Shown: positions 33,899-44,310, numbered from the stretch's first letter. The stretch: DNA of 64,000 bases from a bacterium (GCA_023512255.1 JAILZY010000006.1:1-64000); one strand, 5' to 3'. The notes: a model not told the origin generated them from the letters alone. A program made the numbers and translations.

Positions 33899-34353
33899 TG
33901 CGGCCTCCTTATAATGTGGTGGTGATTATCAATATATTCTATTATTAATGCGATAATACTAATATATCGATCAAAAACGAAAGGATAACTACTCATCTCT
34001 GTTTAAAAATTTATGTTTAAAAAATGGATGAGCTTGAAGCATTGCTGAAGAATAAGGCAAAAAAAGGGATATCCTCCGCCCACTGATTTTCCAATATAAC
34101 AGCAAAACAGCTTATCTTGCGATGGCTTCTCATGAGGAATAAAAATTGCTATCATTACTAGATAAGATAAAATCTCTCTGCTGGATGCTATAAGCCCATT
34201 CTGCTGATGCTATAAGCCCATAATGGTGTGAAGAGCAAAGAAAGCTTTGATATTGCAGGCGACAGCAGGACGACGATGACTGTGATGTGGTTAAAGTGGT
34301 GTGTGGTTTTTGAGCGAGTGCGCAAAGAGTAGTGATAGTGAGCCATCAGTTAA
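33899..34353. other. Divergent intergenic region before the flagellar cluster
   Basis: This 455-base spacer must carry promoters for the giant leftward gene and the rightward flagellar cluster. It contains a direct repeat with core TGCTATAAGCCCAT in the 34180-34222 area. I found no clear sigma-70, sigma-28 or sigma-54 pair and no open frame with support. Confidence 0.5.
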
Positions 34354-36450
34354 ATGCGGAAAAATCGGATGAGCAGAAAAAAATCCAGCCCAACCCTAAC
34401 TAATTCTCGGCCCCAAAAAGGCCTATCGCTTTGCCTCATCTTGCTCTTCTCTTGCCTTACCTTCCTTTTCTTTCCCCTGCACCATGTCGCCGCACCCTTA
34501 TCCTCATTTCTGATTCAATCTGAAGCAGCAAATTCCTCCCCTGCTCCATCGCCATCGCCCTCGTCCTCGTCCTCCTCATCGGCATCTTCCTCATCGGCAT
34601 CATCTTCATCGAAGACCTCGCAGATCTTTGAGCAGGCCGTCAGTGCCTGGCAGAGCAGCCACCTTAAGGCAGCTCAGAAAGGCTTTGAGGAATTGATTTT
34701 CCGCTACCCTGATGCTCCCCAGGTTGCGGACAGCCTCTTCTATCTTGGAGAAATTTACGAAAAGCAAAATCTCCTCTACGAGGCTCAGGCCTTATATCGT
34801 CAATTCGCTGAACGCTATCCCAATCATCAGTCAACTCCTGAGGCTTTGATCAGGCAGGGTGAAATCTCCTATCGCCTCGGAGAGGTGAAGAAGGCGCAAA
34901 AGATTTTCAAACAAATCCTCTTCCACTATCCTAATAGCAGTCTGGCTCCCAAAGTTGCCTTTCGCCTGGGAGACTGCCTCTATGAATCAGGGGATACAGC
35001 CTCCGCTAGGCTCTATTACGATGAGGGAATGAAGCGGCTTCCATCCTATCTGGATGAGCATCCGCAGACGGCTTTCAATATTGGCAGCCTCTACCTCCAG
35101 GATAAGCGGCTCGATCAGGCGCTCTCGGTTTTTCTAGCGCTCGGGAAAAATCACCCGAAATTCGAGGCCGCTGACAAGGTACTCACCTTTTGTGGCGATA
35201 TCTACGCCGAGCAGGGAAAGATTGCCGAAGCTGTCCTTGCCTACCAACGGGTAATCGAGAGCTATCCTGACTCTATCGGAGCCCAAGTCAGCCAGATCAG
35301 AATGGCTGACCTAGGAGTAGAATATCCACAGCTGAAAAATTCCTCTGCTCCTCCTGCCTTCCGTGACCCGATTGCGGCCTATCGGCAGATGATCCAAAGA
35401 AAGAACACCGATCCTGTGCTGGCTCAACTGGCCGAATATAAACTTGCTCTAGCTTTACAAAAAAAGGAAGAGCATAAGGAGGCTATAGGTGTCTTGCGAT
35501 CCCTATTGGCTAAAGCTCCTAAGGAGAGCATTCAGCAAGGTGGCCTTTTTGCTCTCAAGCAGGAGCTGGTCAATTACATCAACCAGTGTTTTCAGAGAAA
35601 GGATTATTTGGGAGTGATCAAATTGTACGAGGAGAATAAAAATCTGGTGGATTCCTTTCTGCAGCAACAAAAAACTCCCCTACCCTATTTCAGGATCGCT
35701 CAAAGTTACCAGAACCTCAGATTCTATCCTCCGGCAATTCAATTGTATCGGCAGGCTAAGACAATGATCGACGGCCAGGAAAAGGCTACAGACTCTCTCT
35801 CCCCTCAGATCAATTTCCAGCTAGGCTGGATTTTCTTTCAGACCGAAGAGTATCAGAAGGCTATCGACTCCCTAAAGCAGGCTGTCAGCCAAGAGGCCGC
35901 ATCTTCCAATTCCACCCCCCCAAGGGTATCCTTTTTCGCCCTCTCCTTAATGGGAGATATCTGCCGAGAGAGGAAAGACTACCCAACAGCCATCAGCTAC
36001 TATCAGGCCAGCCTGAAGCTCAGACCACCCCGCCAGGGGGTGGAACAGCTCCTGAAAATGGGGCAATGCTATCGGAGGCTGGGCAAGATCAGCGAAGCTA
36101 TCGAATCCTTTTCAGAAGCTGTCAATCTTGCCCAGGGGGAAAAAGAACAACAGGTGCTGGCCCAAGGATATCTCTATTTGGCAGACTGCCAATACCAGGC
36201 CGAGAGGTATTCCGAAGCCCTCGTAAACTACCGCAAGGCACAGGGCCTTTCCCTGCCCCCACAGGACCGCGACTGGGTGCTCTATCAGATTGGTAATTGC
36301 CTGCTGAAAGAGGCAAAACCAAAAGCCGCTGGCGAAACCTTTGCTAAGATCAAGGCAGCTACTCAGGACCCTATCTGGCCGATTATTGTTGATTTTAAGG
36401 AATCTGAGATTAATTGGGAATCATCTGACACAAGGAGAAAACCGCTATGA
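34354..36450 (+). CDS. Exported tetratricopeptide-repeat protein heading the flagellar cluster
   Basis: A 698-residue protein with an N-terminal signal (about 24-47), a Pro/Ser-rich low-complexity stretch (about 60-90), and many TPR units (FRYPDAPQVADSLFYLGEIYEKQ, YEAQALYRQFAERYPNHQ and repeats to the C-terminus). The pattern resembles YbgF/BamD-type and PilF-like helical scaffolds in the periplasm. Its stop overlaps the fliE start by four bases (ATGA), so it is co-translated with fliE. A role in flagellar assembly or cell-wall passage is inferred from this coupling. ATG 34369 is a possible alternative start. Confidence 0.8.
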   Translation: MRKNRMSRKKSSPTLTNSRPQKGLSLCLILLFSCLTFLFFPLHHVAAPLSSFLIQSEAANSSPAPSPSPSSSSSSSASSSSASSSSKTSQIFEQAVSAWQSSHLKAAQKGFEELIFRYPDAPQVADSLFYLGEIYEKQNLLYEAQALYRQFAERYPNHQSTPEALIRQGEISYRLGEVKKAQKIFKQILFHYPNSSLAPKVAFRLGDCLYESGDTASARLYYDEGMKRLPSYLDEHPQTAFNIGSLYLQDKRLDQALSVFLALGKNHPKFEAADKVLTFCGDIYAEQGKIAEAVLAYQRVIESYPDSIGAQVSQIRMADLGVEYPQLKNSSAPPAFRDPIAAYRQMIQRKNTDPVLAQLAEYKLALALQKKEEHKEAIGVLRSLLAKAPKESIQQGGLFALKQELVNYINQCFQRKDYLGVIKLYEENKNLVDSFLQQQKTPLPYFRIAQSYQNLRFYPPAIQLYRQAKTMIDGQEKATDSLSPQINFQLGWIFFQTEEYQKAIDSLKQAVSQEAASSNSTPPRVSFFALSLMGDICRERKDYPTAISYYQASLKLRPPRQGVEQLLKMGQCYRRLGKISEAIESFSEAVNLAQGEKEQQVLAQGYLYLADCQYQAERYSEALVNYRKAQGLSLPPQDRDWVLYQIGNCLLKEAKPKAAGETFAKIKAATQDPIWPIIVDFKESEINWESSDTRRKPL

Positions 36451-36755
36451 AACAAATCAGCCTAATTGACCTAAAGCCAGTGCTCGCAAACCAGCTCATT
36501 CTGCCGCCCTCTTCCTCCCCAAAAAAGGATGAAGTGCCTTCATTTGGTGAAGTTATCAGGGAAGCAATTCAGAGGGTTGACGATCTGCAGGCGACGGCAG
36601 ATCAAAACCTGCAGGATTTTATAACCAATAAAAGTAGAGACCTTCATGAAGTAATGATTTCCTGGGAGAAGGCGGATACATCCTTGAGGCTTCTGATGCA
36701 GGTTCGCTCTAAGATTTTGGAGGCTTACCAGGAAATTATGAGAATGCCTGTCTGA
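36447..36755 (+). CDS. fliE: Flagellar hook-basal body adaptor FliE
   Basis: A 102-residue protein that joins the MS ring to the proximal rod. The C-terminal half (DLHEVMISWEKADTSLRLLMQVRSKILEAYQEIMRMPV) is diagnostic for FliE. It usually sits after flgB-flgC; here it is placed upstream of fliF, while flgB and flgC lie 21 kb downstream. It overlaps the TPR gene by four bases. Confidence 0.9.
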   Translation: MKQISLIDLKPVLANQLILPPSSSPKKDEVPSFGEVIREAIQRVDDLQATADQNLQDFITNKSRDLHEVMISWEKADTSLRLLMQVRSKILEAYQEIMRMPV

Positions 36756-36829
36756 TTGCCTGTTTTGATCTGTCTGAATAATATTTATTCGAAGAATATG
36801 GAGGAAAGTTATACCTTACTAAAAAGGAG

Positions 36830-36962
36830 TCAATATTAAGTTAATATTGAGTAAAAATATTCACTTAATAGAAGTAAAATATTTACAGAATTACCATCAT
36901 CTGTAGAGATCACAATATCAGTTGTAGAGATCAATATCGGTCCGATGACTGAAAAGTCATCG
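36830..36962. promoter_or_regulatory. Palindrome and GAAA-loop hairpin in the fliF leader
   Basis: TCAATATTAA (36830-36839) and TTAATATTGA (36841-36850) form a perfect palindrome around one G. Further on, CGATGACT (36943-36950) pairs perfectly with AGTCATCG (36955-36962) across GAAA, a GNRA tetraloop. The hairpin ends 33 bases before the fliF ATG and has no T run, so it is not a terminator. A protein operator and an RNA control element are both possible. Confidence 0.45.
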
Positions 36963-36995
36963 CCATGAGGCCCACACCATACCAGGGAAAATCTC

Positions 36996-38636
36996 ATGCC
37001 AGCTTTTCTTGAGGCCATAAGAAAATTCGCTGACTCATTCCGCAGCCTTCCGCTGAACCGGAAGATTGCGCTCTCTCTAGTATTGGTTATCCTGGTCGGC
37101 GGAGTGGTGGCTCTGATGAGCTGGGCCAACAGAGCCAACTATCAGCCCCTTTACTCACGCCTTGATCCAGAGGATGCCGGAGCTATTCTTACCAGGCTCA
37201 AGGAGAGCAAAATTCCCTACCGGTTGAAAAATGGAGGCACTACGATCCTGGTTCCAGAGGATAAGGTGTATGAGCTTCGACTACAGATGGCCACTGATCG
37301 GGTGTTTCAGAAAGGGATTGTTGGCTTTGAGCTATTTGACCAGACAAACCTTGGAACCACTGAATTTGTTCAGACCGTAAATTACCATCGGGCTCTGGAG
37401 GGTGAGCTTAGCCGCACCATCGGCAGTTTGGCTGAGGTCGAATGGGCTAGGGTTCATCTGGCCATTCCTCAAAAAAGTCTGTTTATCGAGAAAGAGCAGC
37501 CACCGACCGCCTCAGTGGTTATTCGCTTACGTGAGGGGAGCAGCCTACGCAAGGCCCAGATCAACGGTATTGTCCATCTGGTCTCCTGTAGCGTGGAAGG
37601 GCTCATTCCGGAGAATGTCAAGGTTATTGACCATCAGGGAAGGATTCTGAGCGAAAATCCCAATGATTTTTCCAGCCAGCTTATCCAAGCCAACAAGGTA
37701 GAATATCAGATGCAGGTGGAAGAGATTTTGGAGAAGAAGGTTACGGCCATGCTGGAGAAGGCCTTAGGCGAGGGCAAGGTAATTGCCAAGGTTTCGGTCA
37801 GCCTAAATCTGAAGCAGGTTGAGACGACCGAAGAAAAGTACGATCCCGACCGAACAGTAGTCAAGACCGAACAACGAACCCAGGAGGCAGCCCAGGGACA
37901 GACGCCAGTTACTCCAGCTGCCGGCAATAATTCCAATTATCAGAAATCGGATGAAATCATCAAATATGAACTGACCAAGGCAACCAATCACATTATTGAA
38001 TTGCCTGGGCAAATCAACCGCCTGTCGGTTGCGGTGTTGGTGGATGGAAGATATGAGAAGCAGGATAAGGGAGTAAAATATATCCCCAGGACACCTGAAG
38101 AGATAAAGAGTATTAGGACCATTGCCGAAAAGGCTGTCGGCTATGATCCGAGCCGTGGAGATCAGATTGAAGTGGTCAATATCCCCTTTTCCCTCGATTC
38201 AGCTCAAGGACACGGCCAGGCATCGCTTGACATTTTAAAAAATTGGCCGCTCTGGCTTAGCCTGGCTAAATATGGAAGCAAACTGCTGCTGATCTTGATT
38301 ATCCTGCTCTTTATCTTCCGGCCATTGGTAAAATGGCTCTACCACTTCACCCCCCAACCTCTCCCTGAAAACATAACTCCTCCCCTGCCGCCGGAAGATG
38401 AGGCCCGAAAGATTGAAGAGGCGCTGACCGATGAGCAGGCCATGATCAGCGAGCTTCAGCAAAAACTGCCCAGTCGGCTTAGCCAGGTAGAGCAGGCCTT
38501 TCAAATGGCGAATAATGAAGAAAGCCGAGCGCTTGAAGATATGGTCAAGGTAATTCGGGAAATCGCCAAACAGGAGCCAAAGCGAATTTCTCAGTTGACC
38601 CACGAATGGTTACTTGAGGAGAGAAAGCAGTCATGA
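36996..38636 (+). CDS. fliF: Flagellar MS-ring protein FliF
   Basis: A 546-residue protein forming the membrane MS ring. Two transmembrane segments (about 24-44 and 425-450) bracket the large periplasmic ring-building region (YQPLYSRLDPEDAGAILTRLKESKIPYRL). The C-terminal cytoplasmic tail that binds FliG is present (SQLTHEWL). Length is typical. The ATG follows the structured leader and has only a weak ribosome site (CCAGGG). It overlaps fliG by four bases. Confidence 0.95.
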   Translation: MPAFLEAIRKFADSFRSLPLNRKIALSLVLVILVGGVVALMSWANRANYQPLYSRLDPEDAGAILTRLKESKIPYRLKNGGTTILVPEDKVYELRLQMATDRVFQKGIVGFELFDQTNLGTTEFVQTVNYHRALEGELSRTIGSLAEVEWARVHLAIPQKSLFIEKEQPPTASVVIRLREGSSLRKAQINGIVHLVSCSVEGLIPENVKVIDHQGRILSENPNDFSSQLIQANKVEYQMQVEEILEKKVTAMLEKALGEGKVIAKVSVSLNLKQVETTEEKYDPDRTVVKTEQRTQEAAQGQTPVTPAAGNNSNYQKSDEIIKYELTKATNHIIELPGQINRLSVAVLVDGRYEKQDKGVKYIPRTPEEIKSIRTIAEKAVGYDPSRGDQIEVVNIPFSLDSAQGHGQASLDILKNWPLWLSLAKYGSKLLLILIILLFIFRPLVKWLYHFTPQPLPENITPPLPPEDEARKIEEALTDEQAMISELQQKLPSRLSQVEQAFQMANNEESRALEDMVKVIREIAKQEPKRISQLTHEWLLEERKQS

Positions 38637-39640
38637 GTAGGCAACTGACCAATTCGGAAAAAGCAGCTATTCTTTTTTTGGCTCTTGGAGAGGAAATCAC
38701 TGCCGAGGTCTTTCGGGGGCTAGAAGAGTCAGAAATCCAGCTCATCACCCAGTACATTACCAATATGGAAACTCCCACCCTAGATGATATCAAGGCTGTG
38801 CTTCAGGAAACCATGGAGCGAATTTCCTATCGGCACGTTTTGCCGCAGGAGGTAGCCGAGTATATCAATAATGTTCTCATCAAGGCCCTGGGGGAGAAAA
38901 AAGCGGCGGAAATCCTGCGTAAGCTCCAAGCACCGATGATTGGCAAGTCAGCTAATCTTAAGGTGGTCAAGGATCTTGATTCAGAGACCCTGGTCAATCT
39001 AATTCGAGGAGAGCATCCCCAGATCATGGCTTTGGTTCTGGCTCACTTGAATCCGGACAAGGCGGCCGAGGTACTTGCTTTTTTGCCTGAAGATATCAGG
39101 ACTGATGTGGCCCTTCGGATCTGCAATCTGGAGCGGATCAGACCGGGAGTAATGCAAGAGATAAGCGAATTTTTTCGGAATAAGCTTATTAGCATGCAGG
39201 ATTCGGAAAGCCAGACCGTAGGTGGGGTCAGCAAGCTTGCCGAGATCATGAACCATATTGATCGGACTTCAGAAGACAGCATTATGTCGAATATTGAGAA
39301 AATAGATCCATCTTTGTCTGAAAATATTCGTATGCTTATGTTTACTTTTGAGGATCTGGCTGGGATCAGTAATCAGGAGATGCAGACCCTGCTTAAGGAA
39401 ATTCCCAAGGATGAGCTGGTTTTGGCTCTCAAGACTGCCAGTGTCGAGTTGAAGGATCTGATCCTGCGGAATATGTCCGAGCGGGCAGCGCAGATGACCA
39501 TTGAAGATATGGAATCTATGGGTGCGGTAAAGCTTCACGATGTGGAAAAGGCACAGCAGAATATTGTCAAAATCGCCAGACGTCTTGAAGAGGAAGGCAA
39601 GCTCGTTCTCAAGGGCGGCAAGGGCGATATCATGGTTTAA
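38633..39640 (+). CDS. fliG: Flagellar rotor switch protein FliG
   Basis: A 335-residue C-ring protein that contacts MotA and converts stator action to torque. It begins LTNSEKAAILFLALGEE, and contains the armadillo EHPQIMALVLAHL motif and the C-terminal torque domain (MFTFEDLAGISNQEMQTLLKEI, with NMSERAAQMTIEDMESMG). Start overlaps the fliF stop (ATGA). The 3' spacer contains repeated ATAGTCTAAAA words. Confidence 0.95.
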   Translation: MSRQLTNSEKAAILFLALGEEITAEVFRGLEESEIQLITQYITNMETPTLDDIKAVLQETMERISYRHVLPQEVAEYINNVLIKALGEKKAAEILRKLQAPMIGKSANLKVVKDLDSETLVNLIRGEHPQIMALVLAHLNPDKAAEVLAFLPEDIRTDVALRICNLERIRPGVMQEISEFFRNKLISMQDSESQTVGGVSKLAEIMNHIDRTSEDSIMSNIEKIDPSLSENIRMLMFTFEDLAGISNQEMQTLLKEIPKDELVLALKTASVELKDLILRNMSERAAQMTIEDMESMGAVKLHDVEKAQQNIVKIARRLEEEGKLVLKGGKGDIMV

Positions 39641-39685
39641 AATTAAATATAGTCTAAAATTATGATCTAAAATTATAGTCTAAAA

Positions 39686-40582
39686 ATGGATAAGCCGATA
39701 TTTGAACGAGAAGATGTTCAGGGTGAATCTTTTCAGGCCCTGATGGAGCAAAAGCTCCCCTTTTTTCAGGCCTTTCAGCATAATGGGAAGAAAGAGGCTA
39801 GCTTTCAGCCAGCACCTTTCCTTAAAAAGTGGAGGGGCTTTGAGGCCGGATCTCCTGATAAGGCTGCCCACTCAGCGAGCACTCAGAATGATGAGTCTGA
39901 GCAGAGGGCGGAGGAGGAAGAGGAGGAGAAGCAGAAGCAGGAGGCACTCTGCCGGCTCAGAGAGGAGATTATTGCCGCGGCCACTCAGGAAGCTGCTAAG
40001 ATCAAAGAGGATGCCTATCAACAGGGGCTGGCTCAAGGGCTGGCCCAGGGGAGAGAGAAAGGGAAGCGAGAGGCGGCGGAGGAAATCAAAAGTCGACTCC
40101 TTCCTCTTGAAACTACCCTCAAGAATATGATTTGGCAGATTGAGCAGGTTCAGCAGACGATCTTGATCAGGCAAGAGCAGGAAATTCTCCATTTATGCCT
40201 TGAGATGGCCAAAAAGGTTATCTGTACCGAAATCAGCCAAAGCCGAAGCGTCCTTTTGGCCAGCCTTCGTGAAGGGCTCAAATTTGTCGGCCATCATAAG
40301 GTTGTCGCCATAAGACTGAATCCTCACGACCTTGACCTCCTGAAGGAGGTCAAGCAAGAGATTGCTCATAACTTCCTCAACCTGGATGGAGTAAGTGTTG
40401 AAGCCGATCCTGCTGTTGTAGCTGGAGGATGTCTGATTCAGACCGATATGGGGTATGTGGATGCCACAATAGATCGCCGGGTGAGAGAGTTAGAAAAAAT
40501 TTTTATGGCTAATGGCGGATCTTTGGCTGATCACGGGACAGGGGCTATGGGGGGTGATGATGAGGCCAGAAGCTTGTGCTGA
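39686..40582 (+). CDS. fliH: Flagellar export regulator FliH
   Basis: A 298-residue FliH, which binds and regulates the FliI ATPase. A charged Glu/Lys/Gln-rich coiled region (about 65-150) contains the [14 protein letters not shown] glycine-repeat helix typical of FliH. The C-terminal domain has AMKKVI-type sequence ([11 protein letters not shown]), NPHDLDLL and [20 protein letters not shown]. It is longer than average at its N-terminus. Its end overlaps the start of fliI. Confidence 0.92.
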   Translation: MDKPIFEREDVQGESFQALMEQKLPFFQAFQHNGKKEASFQPAPFLKKWRGFEAGSPDKAAHSASTQNDESEQRAEEEEEEKQKQEALCRLREEIIAAATQEAAKIKEDAYQQGLAQGLAQGREKGKREAAEEIKSRLLPLETTLKNMIWQIEQVQQTILIRQEQEILHLCLEMAKKVICTEISQSRSVLLASLREGLKFVGHHKVVAIRLNPHDLDLLKEVKQEIAHNFLNLDGVSVEADPAVVAGGCLIQTDMGYVDATIDRRVRELEKIFMANGGSLADHGTGAMGGDDEARSLC

Positions 40583-41966
40583 CAGCCGCGGAAGAAAGCC
40601 GGTTAATCAGGAGCTTGATCTGGCTAAGTATTACACCGCCCTACAAACCATAAGTCCGGCTATCCTGTGCGGACGAGTAAAGAGGGTTATCGGCCTGGTG
40701 ATCGAGGGCTTTGGTCCGGCTGTGCCGCTTGGAGGCATATGTGAAATAGAATCTCTTAGCCATCAGCCGATCAGGGCTGAGGTAGTGGGTTTTAGAGAGG
40801 ATGGGGTTTTGATGATGCCCCTTGGAGAGCTTCAAGGAATAAAACCAGGGAGCGTCATTCGGGCAGTCAAGCTGAAGGATACGATCAGGGTTGGGCCAAA
40901 ACTTTTAGGTAGGGTGATCGATGCCTTGGGAAGACCGATCGACTGGCAGGGAGAGCTGAGTCTGCCCGAGGAGTATCCCTTCTATGCCAGCCCCTTGCGG
41001 CCAATGGAGCGGGAGAGGATCTGTCAGCCGCTCGATGTCGGCATCCGGGCCATCAATAGCCTTCTTACCATTGGTCGGGGACAGAAAATCGGCATCTTTG
41101 CCGGAAGTGGCGTAGGAAAGAGTGTGCTGATGGGGCAAATAGCTAGAAACACTGAGGCGGATGTCAATGTCATTGCCCTGATCGGAGAGCGGGGCCGGGA
41201 GGTCAAGGAGTTCATTGACAAGGATCTTGGAGAAGAAGGGCTAAGAAGGTCAGTCCTGGTAGTGGTTACTTCGGATGAGCCCCCTCTTTTGCGAAGGCGG
41301 GGAGCCTTTGTGGCTACAGCCATAGCCGAATACTTTCGGGATCAGGGAAAGCAAGTCCTTTTGATGATGGATTCTCTGACCCGCTTTGCTATGGCCCAGC
41401 GGGAAATCGGCCTGGCTGTGGGAGAGCCGCCAACTAGCCGAGGCTATACCCCTTCGGTTTTTGCCCTCCTGCCCGCGCTCTTGGAGCGGGTCGGAGCCTC
41501 ACGGAAAGGCGGAAGCATTACCGGCATCTACACCGTGCTGGTCGAGGGAGATGATCTGAGTGAGCCGGTGGCTGATTCGGCCCGATCCATCCTGGATGGC
41601 CACATTGTCTTATCTCGTGACCTTGCTGCCCGAAACCATTACCCGGCCATTGACATTTTGTCCAGCATCAGCCGGGTTAGGGGTGATATCACCACTGGTG
41701 AGCAAAGGGAGGATGCTCACTATCTGGTTGAACTGCTGGCCACTTTTCGGCGAGTTGAAGACCTGGTGCAAATTGGTGCTTATAAGAAGGGGAGCAATCC
41801 CAAATCCGATCTTGCCCTGAGCATGATTGATTCAATCAACGAATTTCTCAGGCAAAAAATCAACGAAAGACAAGATTTGGCTAGTAGTTTCAAAGCCCTC
41901 CATGAGCTTTTGGCCCCAGTGAAGGACGCTCTCCATCGATCCGATAATAAAAACAGCAGTCATTAA
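40557..41966 (+). CDS. fliI: Flagellum-specific export ATPase FliI
   Basis: A protein of about 469 residues that energises export of flagellar subunits, related to the F1 beta subunit. Walker A is [13 protein letters not shown], followed by [44 protein letters not shown] and the C-terminal helical domain. ATG 40557 has GGGGGG upstream and overlaps the fliH 3' end by 26 bases; an upstream ATG at 40512 lacks a ribosome site. Confidence 0.95.
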   Translation: MMRPEACADSRGRKPVNQELDLAKYYTALQTISPAILCGRVKRVIGLVIEGFGPAVPLGGICEIESLSHQPIRAEVVGFREDGVLMMPLGELQGIKPGSVIRAVKLKDTIRVGPKLLGRVIDALGRPIDWQGELSLPEEYPFYASPLRPMERERICQPLDVGIRAINSLLTIGRGQKIGIFAGSGVGKSVLMGQIARNTEADVNVIALIGERGREVKEFIDKDLGEEGLRRSVLVVVTSDEPPLLRRRGAFVATAIAEYFRDQGKQVLLMMDSLTRFAMAQREIGLAVGEPPTSRGYTPSVFALLPALLERVGASRKGGSITGIYTVLVEGDDLSEPVADSARSILDGHIVLSRDLAARNHYPAIDILSSISRVRGDITTGEQREDAHYLVELLATFRRVEDLVQIGAYKKGSNPKSDLALSMIDSINEFLRQKINERQDLASSFKALHELLAPVKDALHRSDNKNSSH

Positions 41967-42061
41967 ATCGCGGTCAAAAGGCTCTCAAAAATCTAGCACA
42001 ATAAACCAACACAGCCACCAAGCCTCGCCTTTATGAGGCGAATTAGGGCTTTGAGACCATA

Positions 42062-42532
42062 GTGAAAACATTTCGCTTACAGTCTGTTCTCGAATATCGA
42101 AAGAGTCTTGAAGAGGAAATTCAGCGGGAATTTTCCGAGCTTCAGGCCAAGCTTTACCAAGAGAGAGAGCTTGGCCTGCGGATCAAAGAGCAGATTTGCG
42201 CTTGGCAGCAGAAATTCCATGATCGACAAAAACAGCCGCAAGGTATTTGCTCCGCTGAGATTGACCTCTACCATAAGTTTTTGCATTTTTTGACCAATGA
42301 GGCCGCAAGGCAGGAAGAGAAAATCCGCTCCCTTGAGTTGGCTGTTGAGCAAAAGCGGCAGGTCCTGCTTGAGGCCAGAAGGGAAAAGAAGATTATGGAG
42401 AGGTTGAGAGAAAAAACCCTTATCCTCTGGAGGAAAGACATGCTGCGGAAAGAGCAAAAGCTCTTGGATGAGAGAGCTGCAAACCGCCGCCGTAGGGGCA
42501 GCCAGGATATGGCACCAGGATATGGCAGATGA
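42062..42532 (+). CDS. fliJ: Flagellar export chaperone FliJ
   Basis: A 156-residue coiled-coil protein that stimulates FliI and connects it to FlhA. It starts FRLQSVLEYRKSLEEEIQRE, the usual FliJ opening, and is nearly all charged helix. The start codon is GTG at 42062 with no strong ribosome site. A small TCGCCT/AGGCGA hairpin lies just upstream at about 42027-42043. It overlaps the next gene by four bases (ATGA). Confidence 0.88.
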   Translation: MKTFRLQSVLEYRKSLEEEIQREFSELQAKLYQERELGLRIKEQICAWQQKFHDRQKQPQGICSAEIDLYHKFLHFLTNEAARQEEKIRSLELAVEQKRQVLLEARREKKIMERLREKTLILWRKDMLRKEQKLLDERAANRRRRGSQDMAPGYGR

Positions 42533-43260
42533 AGAAGGATAGAGGCTTGAGCAAGGGATTGGGACTTCTGCCTGCACCGCAGCCTTCATTGAACAGGGAA
42601 GCAAAGATGATTAGAGCCACAGCCCGCAGTCTTCCTCGAACTCTTCTTGGATCAGCCATAGTGGCTGTGGCTGTTTACGCTGCTTTTCTCAAGGGCTTTT
42701 CGATCAGCCGCCCGCGCTTGGTCCGTGAAAGCCTGGCTGGCCAGTCAAAGGCATCCTCGGCTTCCGCGACCGCGGGTGGAAGCCCTACTTGGGAAAGCCT
42801 GGCTCAGGTTCAACAATCCCTGGCTGAGCGGGAAGCCAAGCTCAGGGAGAGGGAAAAGACACTCGATGAGCAAGAGCAGCGGCTTTCTGCTATCAAGCAG
42901 GAGATTATTCAGAGTCTTGAGCTTATGAAAGCGCTTCAGAGGGAAATTGAGGAAAAAGGCCGAAAGCTGGATGAGCAGCAGGAGAAGCGAATCAAAGAGC
43001 TGTCCAAGATCTTCGAAAGCGCTCCTCCGGAGAAGGCCGGCTCAATCATCGCTCAGACCGATCTTTTGACCGCAGCGGAAATCATCATGCGGATTGATAA
43101 GAGAAAAGCAGGCCGGATCTGGGGATATGTAGACCCAAAATTAGCCGCGAAGATTACCCAACATATAGCCCAGCAAGATGCCTGGAAAAGAGGACTACCC
43201 TCCTCTTCTTCCCTGACTGATGAAGCTTCCGGTCAGGGTGAGGCAGAAAATAAGGAATAA
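42529..43260 (+). CDS. MotE-like flagellar motility protein
   Basis: A 243-residue protein with one transmembrane segment (about 42-62), a long coiled coil (about 85-160) and an MgtE_N-like helical domain (EKAGSIIAQTDLLTAAEIIMRIDKRKAGRIWGYVDPKLAAKITQHI). This matches the MotE family, a periplasmic chaperone described as stabilising MotC. No motC is in the window, so here it may serve a different stator component. The start overlaps the fliJ stop; ATG 42607 is an alternative. Confidence 0.8.
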   Translation: MKKDRGLSKGLGLLPAPQPSLNREAKMIRATARSLPRTLLGSAIVAVAVYAAFLKGFSISRPRLVRESLAGQSKASSASATAGGSPTWESLAQVQQSLAEREAKLREREKTLDEQEQRLSAIKQEIIQSLELMKALQREIEEKGRKLDEQQEKRIKELSKIFESAPPEKAGSIIAQTDLLTAAEIIMRIDKRKAGRIWGYVDPKLAAKITQHIAQQDAWKRGLPSSSSLTDEASGQGEAENKE

Positions 43261-43409
43261 CATGCAGTAGAAAAAAATAATAAGTTATATTTACCTATTT
43301 TCACATTTTAACTTATAATGAAATTAATATAAAATTTTAATATTTTAAATACTTATAAAAAGCAAAAAAGTGTAGTAATAGTAGTAGTAATAAGAGGTGA
43401 ATAAGGTTT

Positions 43410-44174
43410 ATGGATATTGCTACCGTATCTGGAATTGCGTCTGCCTTCGCCCTGGTGGTGATTGCCATATTCATGGGCGGAAGTCTGATGATTTTTGTCG
43501 ATATTCCCTCGGTCATGATTACGGTCGGGGGAACGATCGGAGTTAGCCTCATTCACTATCCCCTGGGGGATATTCTGGGAGTGATGAAGGTAGTGAAAAA
43601 TACCTTCTTTTCAAAAACGCACAATCCTCAGGAGTTGATTAAGAAAATTATCGAAATGGCCAGCCTGGCCCGCAAAGAAGGGCTTCTGGCTTTACAAAAT
43701 ACAGCTAAAAGCCTAGAGGACCCCTTCATACGGGTAGGAATTCAGGGGCTGGTTGACGGCCTGGAGCCTGAAGCCATCAGACAGATCCTGAATACTGATA
43801 TCGAGCAGATGGAAGATCGCCACTCCCACGGAGCCGAGATCCTGACCAGTATGGCTGCCTATGCCCCAGCTATGGGGCTCATCGGCACCCTCATCGGACT
43901 GGTGCAGATGCTGCAAAACCTGAATGACCCCAGCAAGATCGGCCCTGGTATGGCTGTCGCTCTCCTCACCACCTTTTACGGAGCCATTATGGCCAACATG
44001 GTTTTCCTCCCTTTGAGCGGGAAATTGAAAACTCGAAGCTCCGAAGAGGCCCAATATCGGCAGATTGCCCTGGAAGGCATCATTTCTATCTCAACCGGCA
44101 CCAATCCTCGCATTATTGAGCAAAAGCTCCACGCTTTTTTGCCGCCTAAGATGCGAATTTCAAGCTTCAATTAA
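43410..44174 (+). CDS. motA: Flagellar motor stator protein MotA
   Basis: A 254-residue stator subunit with four transmembrane segments and the cytoplasmic loop that pushes FliG. Typical features are VDIPSVMITVGGTIG, SLARKEGLLALQ in the loop, and MAAYAPAMGLIGTLIGLVQMLQNL followed by GPGMAVALLTTFYGAIMANMVFLPL in TM3-TM4. AGAGGTG precedes the ATG. Two MotB-like genes follow after a 231-base spacer that holds a candidate sigma-54 promoter. Confidence 0.93.
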   Translation: MDIATVSGIASAFALVVIAIFMGGSLMIFVDIPSVMITVGGTIGVSLIHYPLGDILGVMKVVKNTFFSKTHNPQELIKKIIEMASLARKEGLLALQNTAKSLEDPFIRVGIQGLVDGLEPEAIRQILNTDIEQMEDRHSHGAEILTSMAAYAPAMGLIGTLIGLVQMLQNLNDPSKIGPGMAVALLTTFYGAIMANMVFLPLSGKLKTRSSEEAQYRQIALEGIISISTGTNPRIIEQKLHAFLPPKMRISSFN

Positions 44175-44310
44175 TTTCATACCCGCATTCATGCACCAAT
44201 ATAATGCGCATCCTGAGACAAGAGGTCTTCATGGCTTGGAGAATGGTTATTGAATATTGATAACTATTTGATTTAATGATTTATTTTTTAGCTTTATTTT
44301 TCGTGTCTGT

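Noticed and set aside
36943-36962. Hairpin before fliF as an intrinsic terminator
   Set aside because: The stem is strong but no T run follows on either strand, and the flagellar genes on both sides are co-directional.
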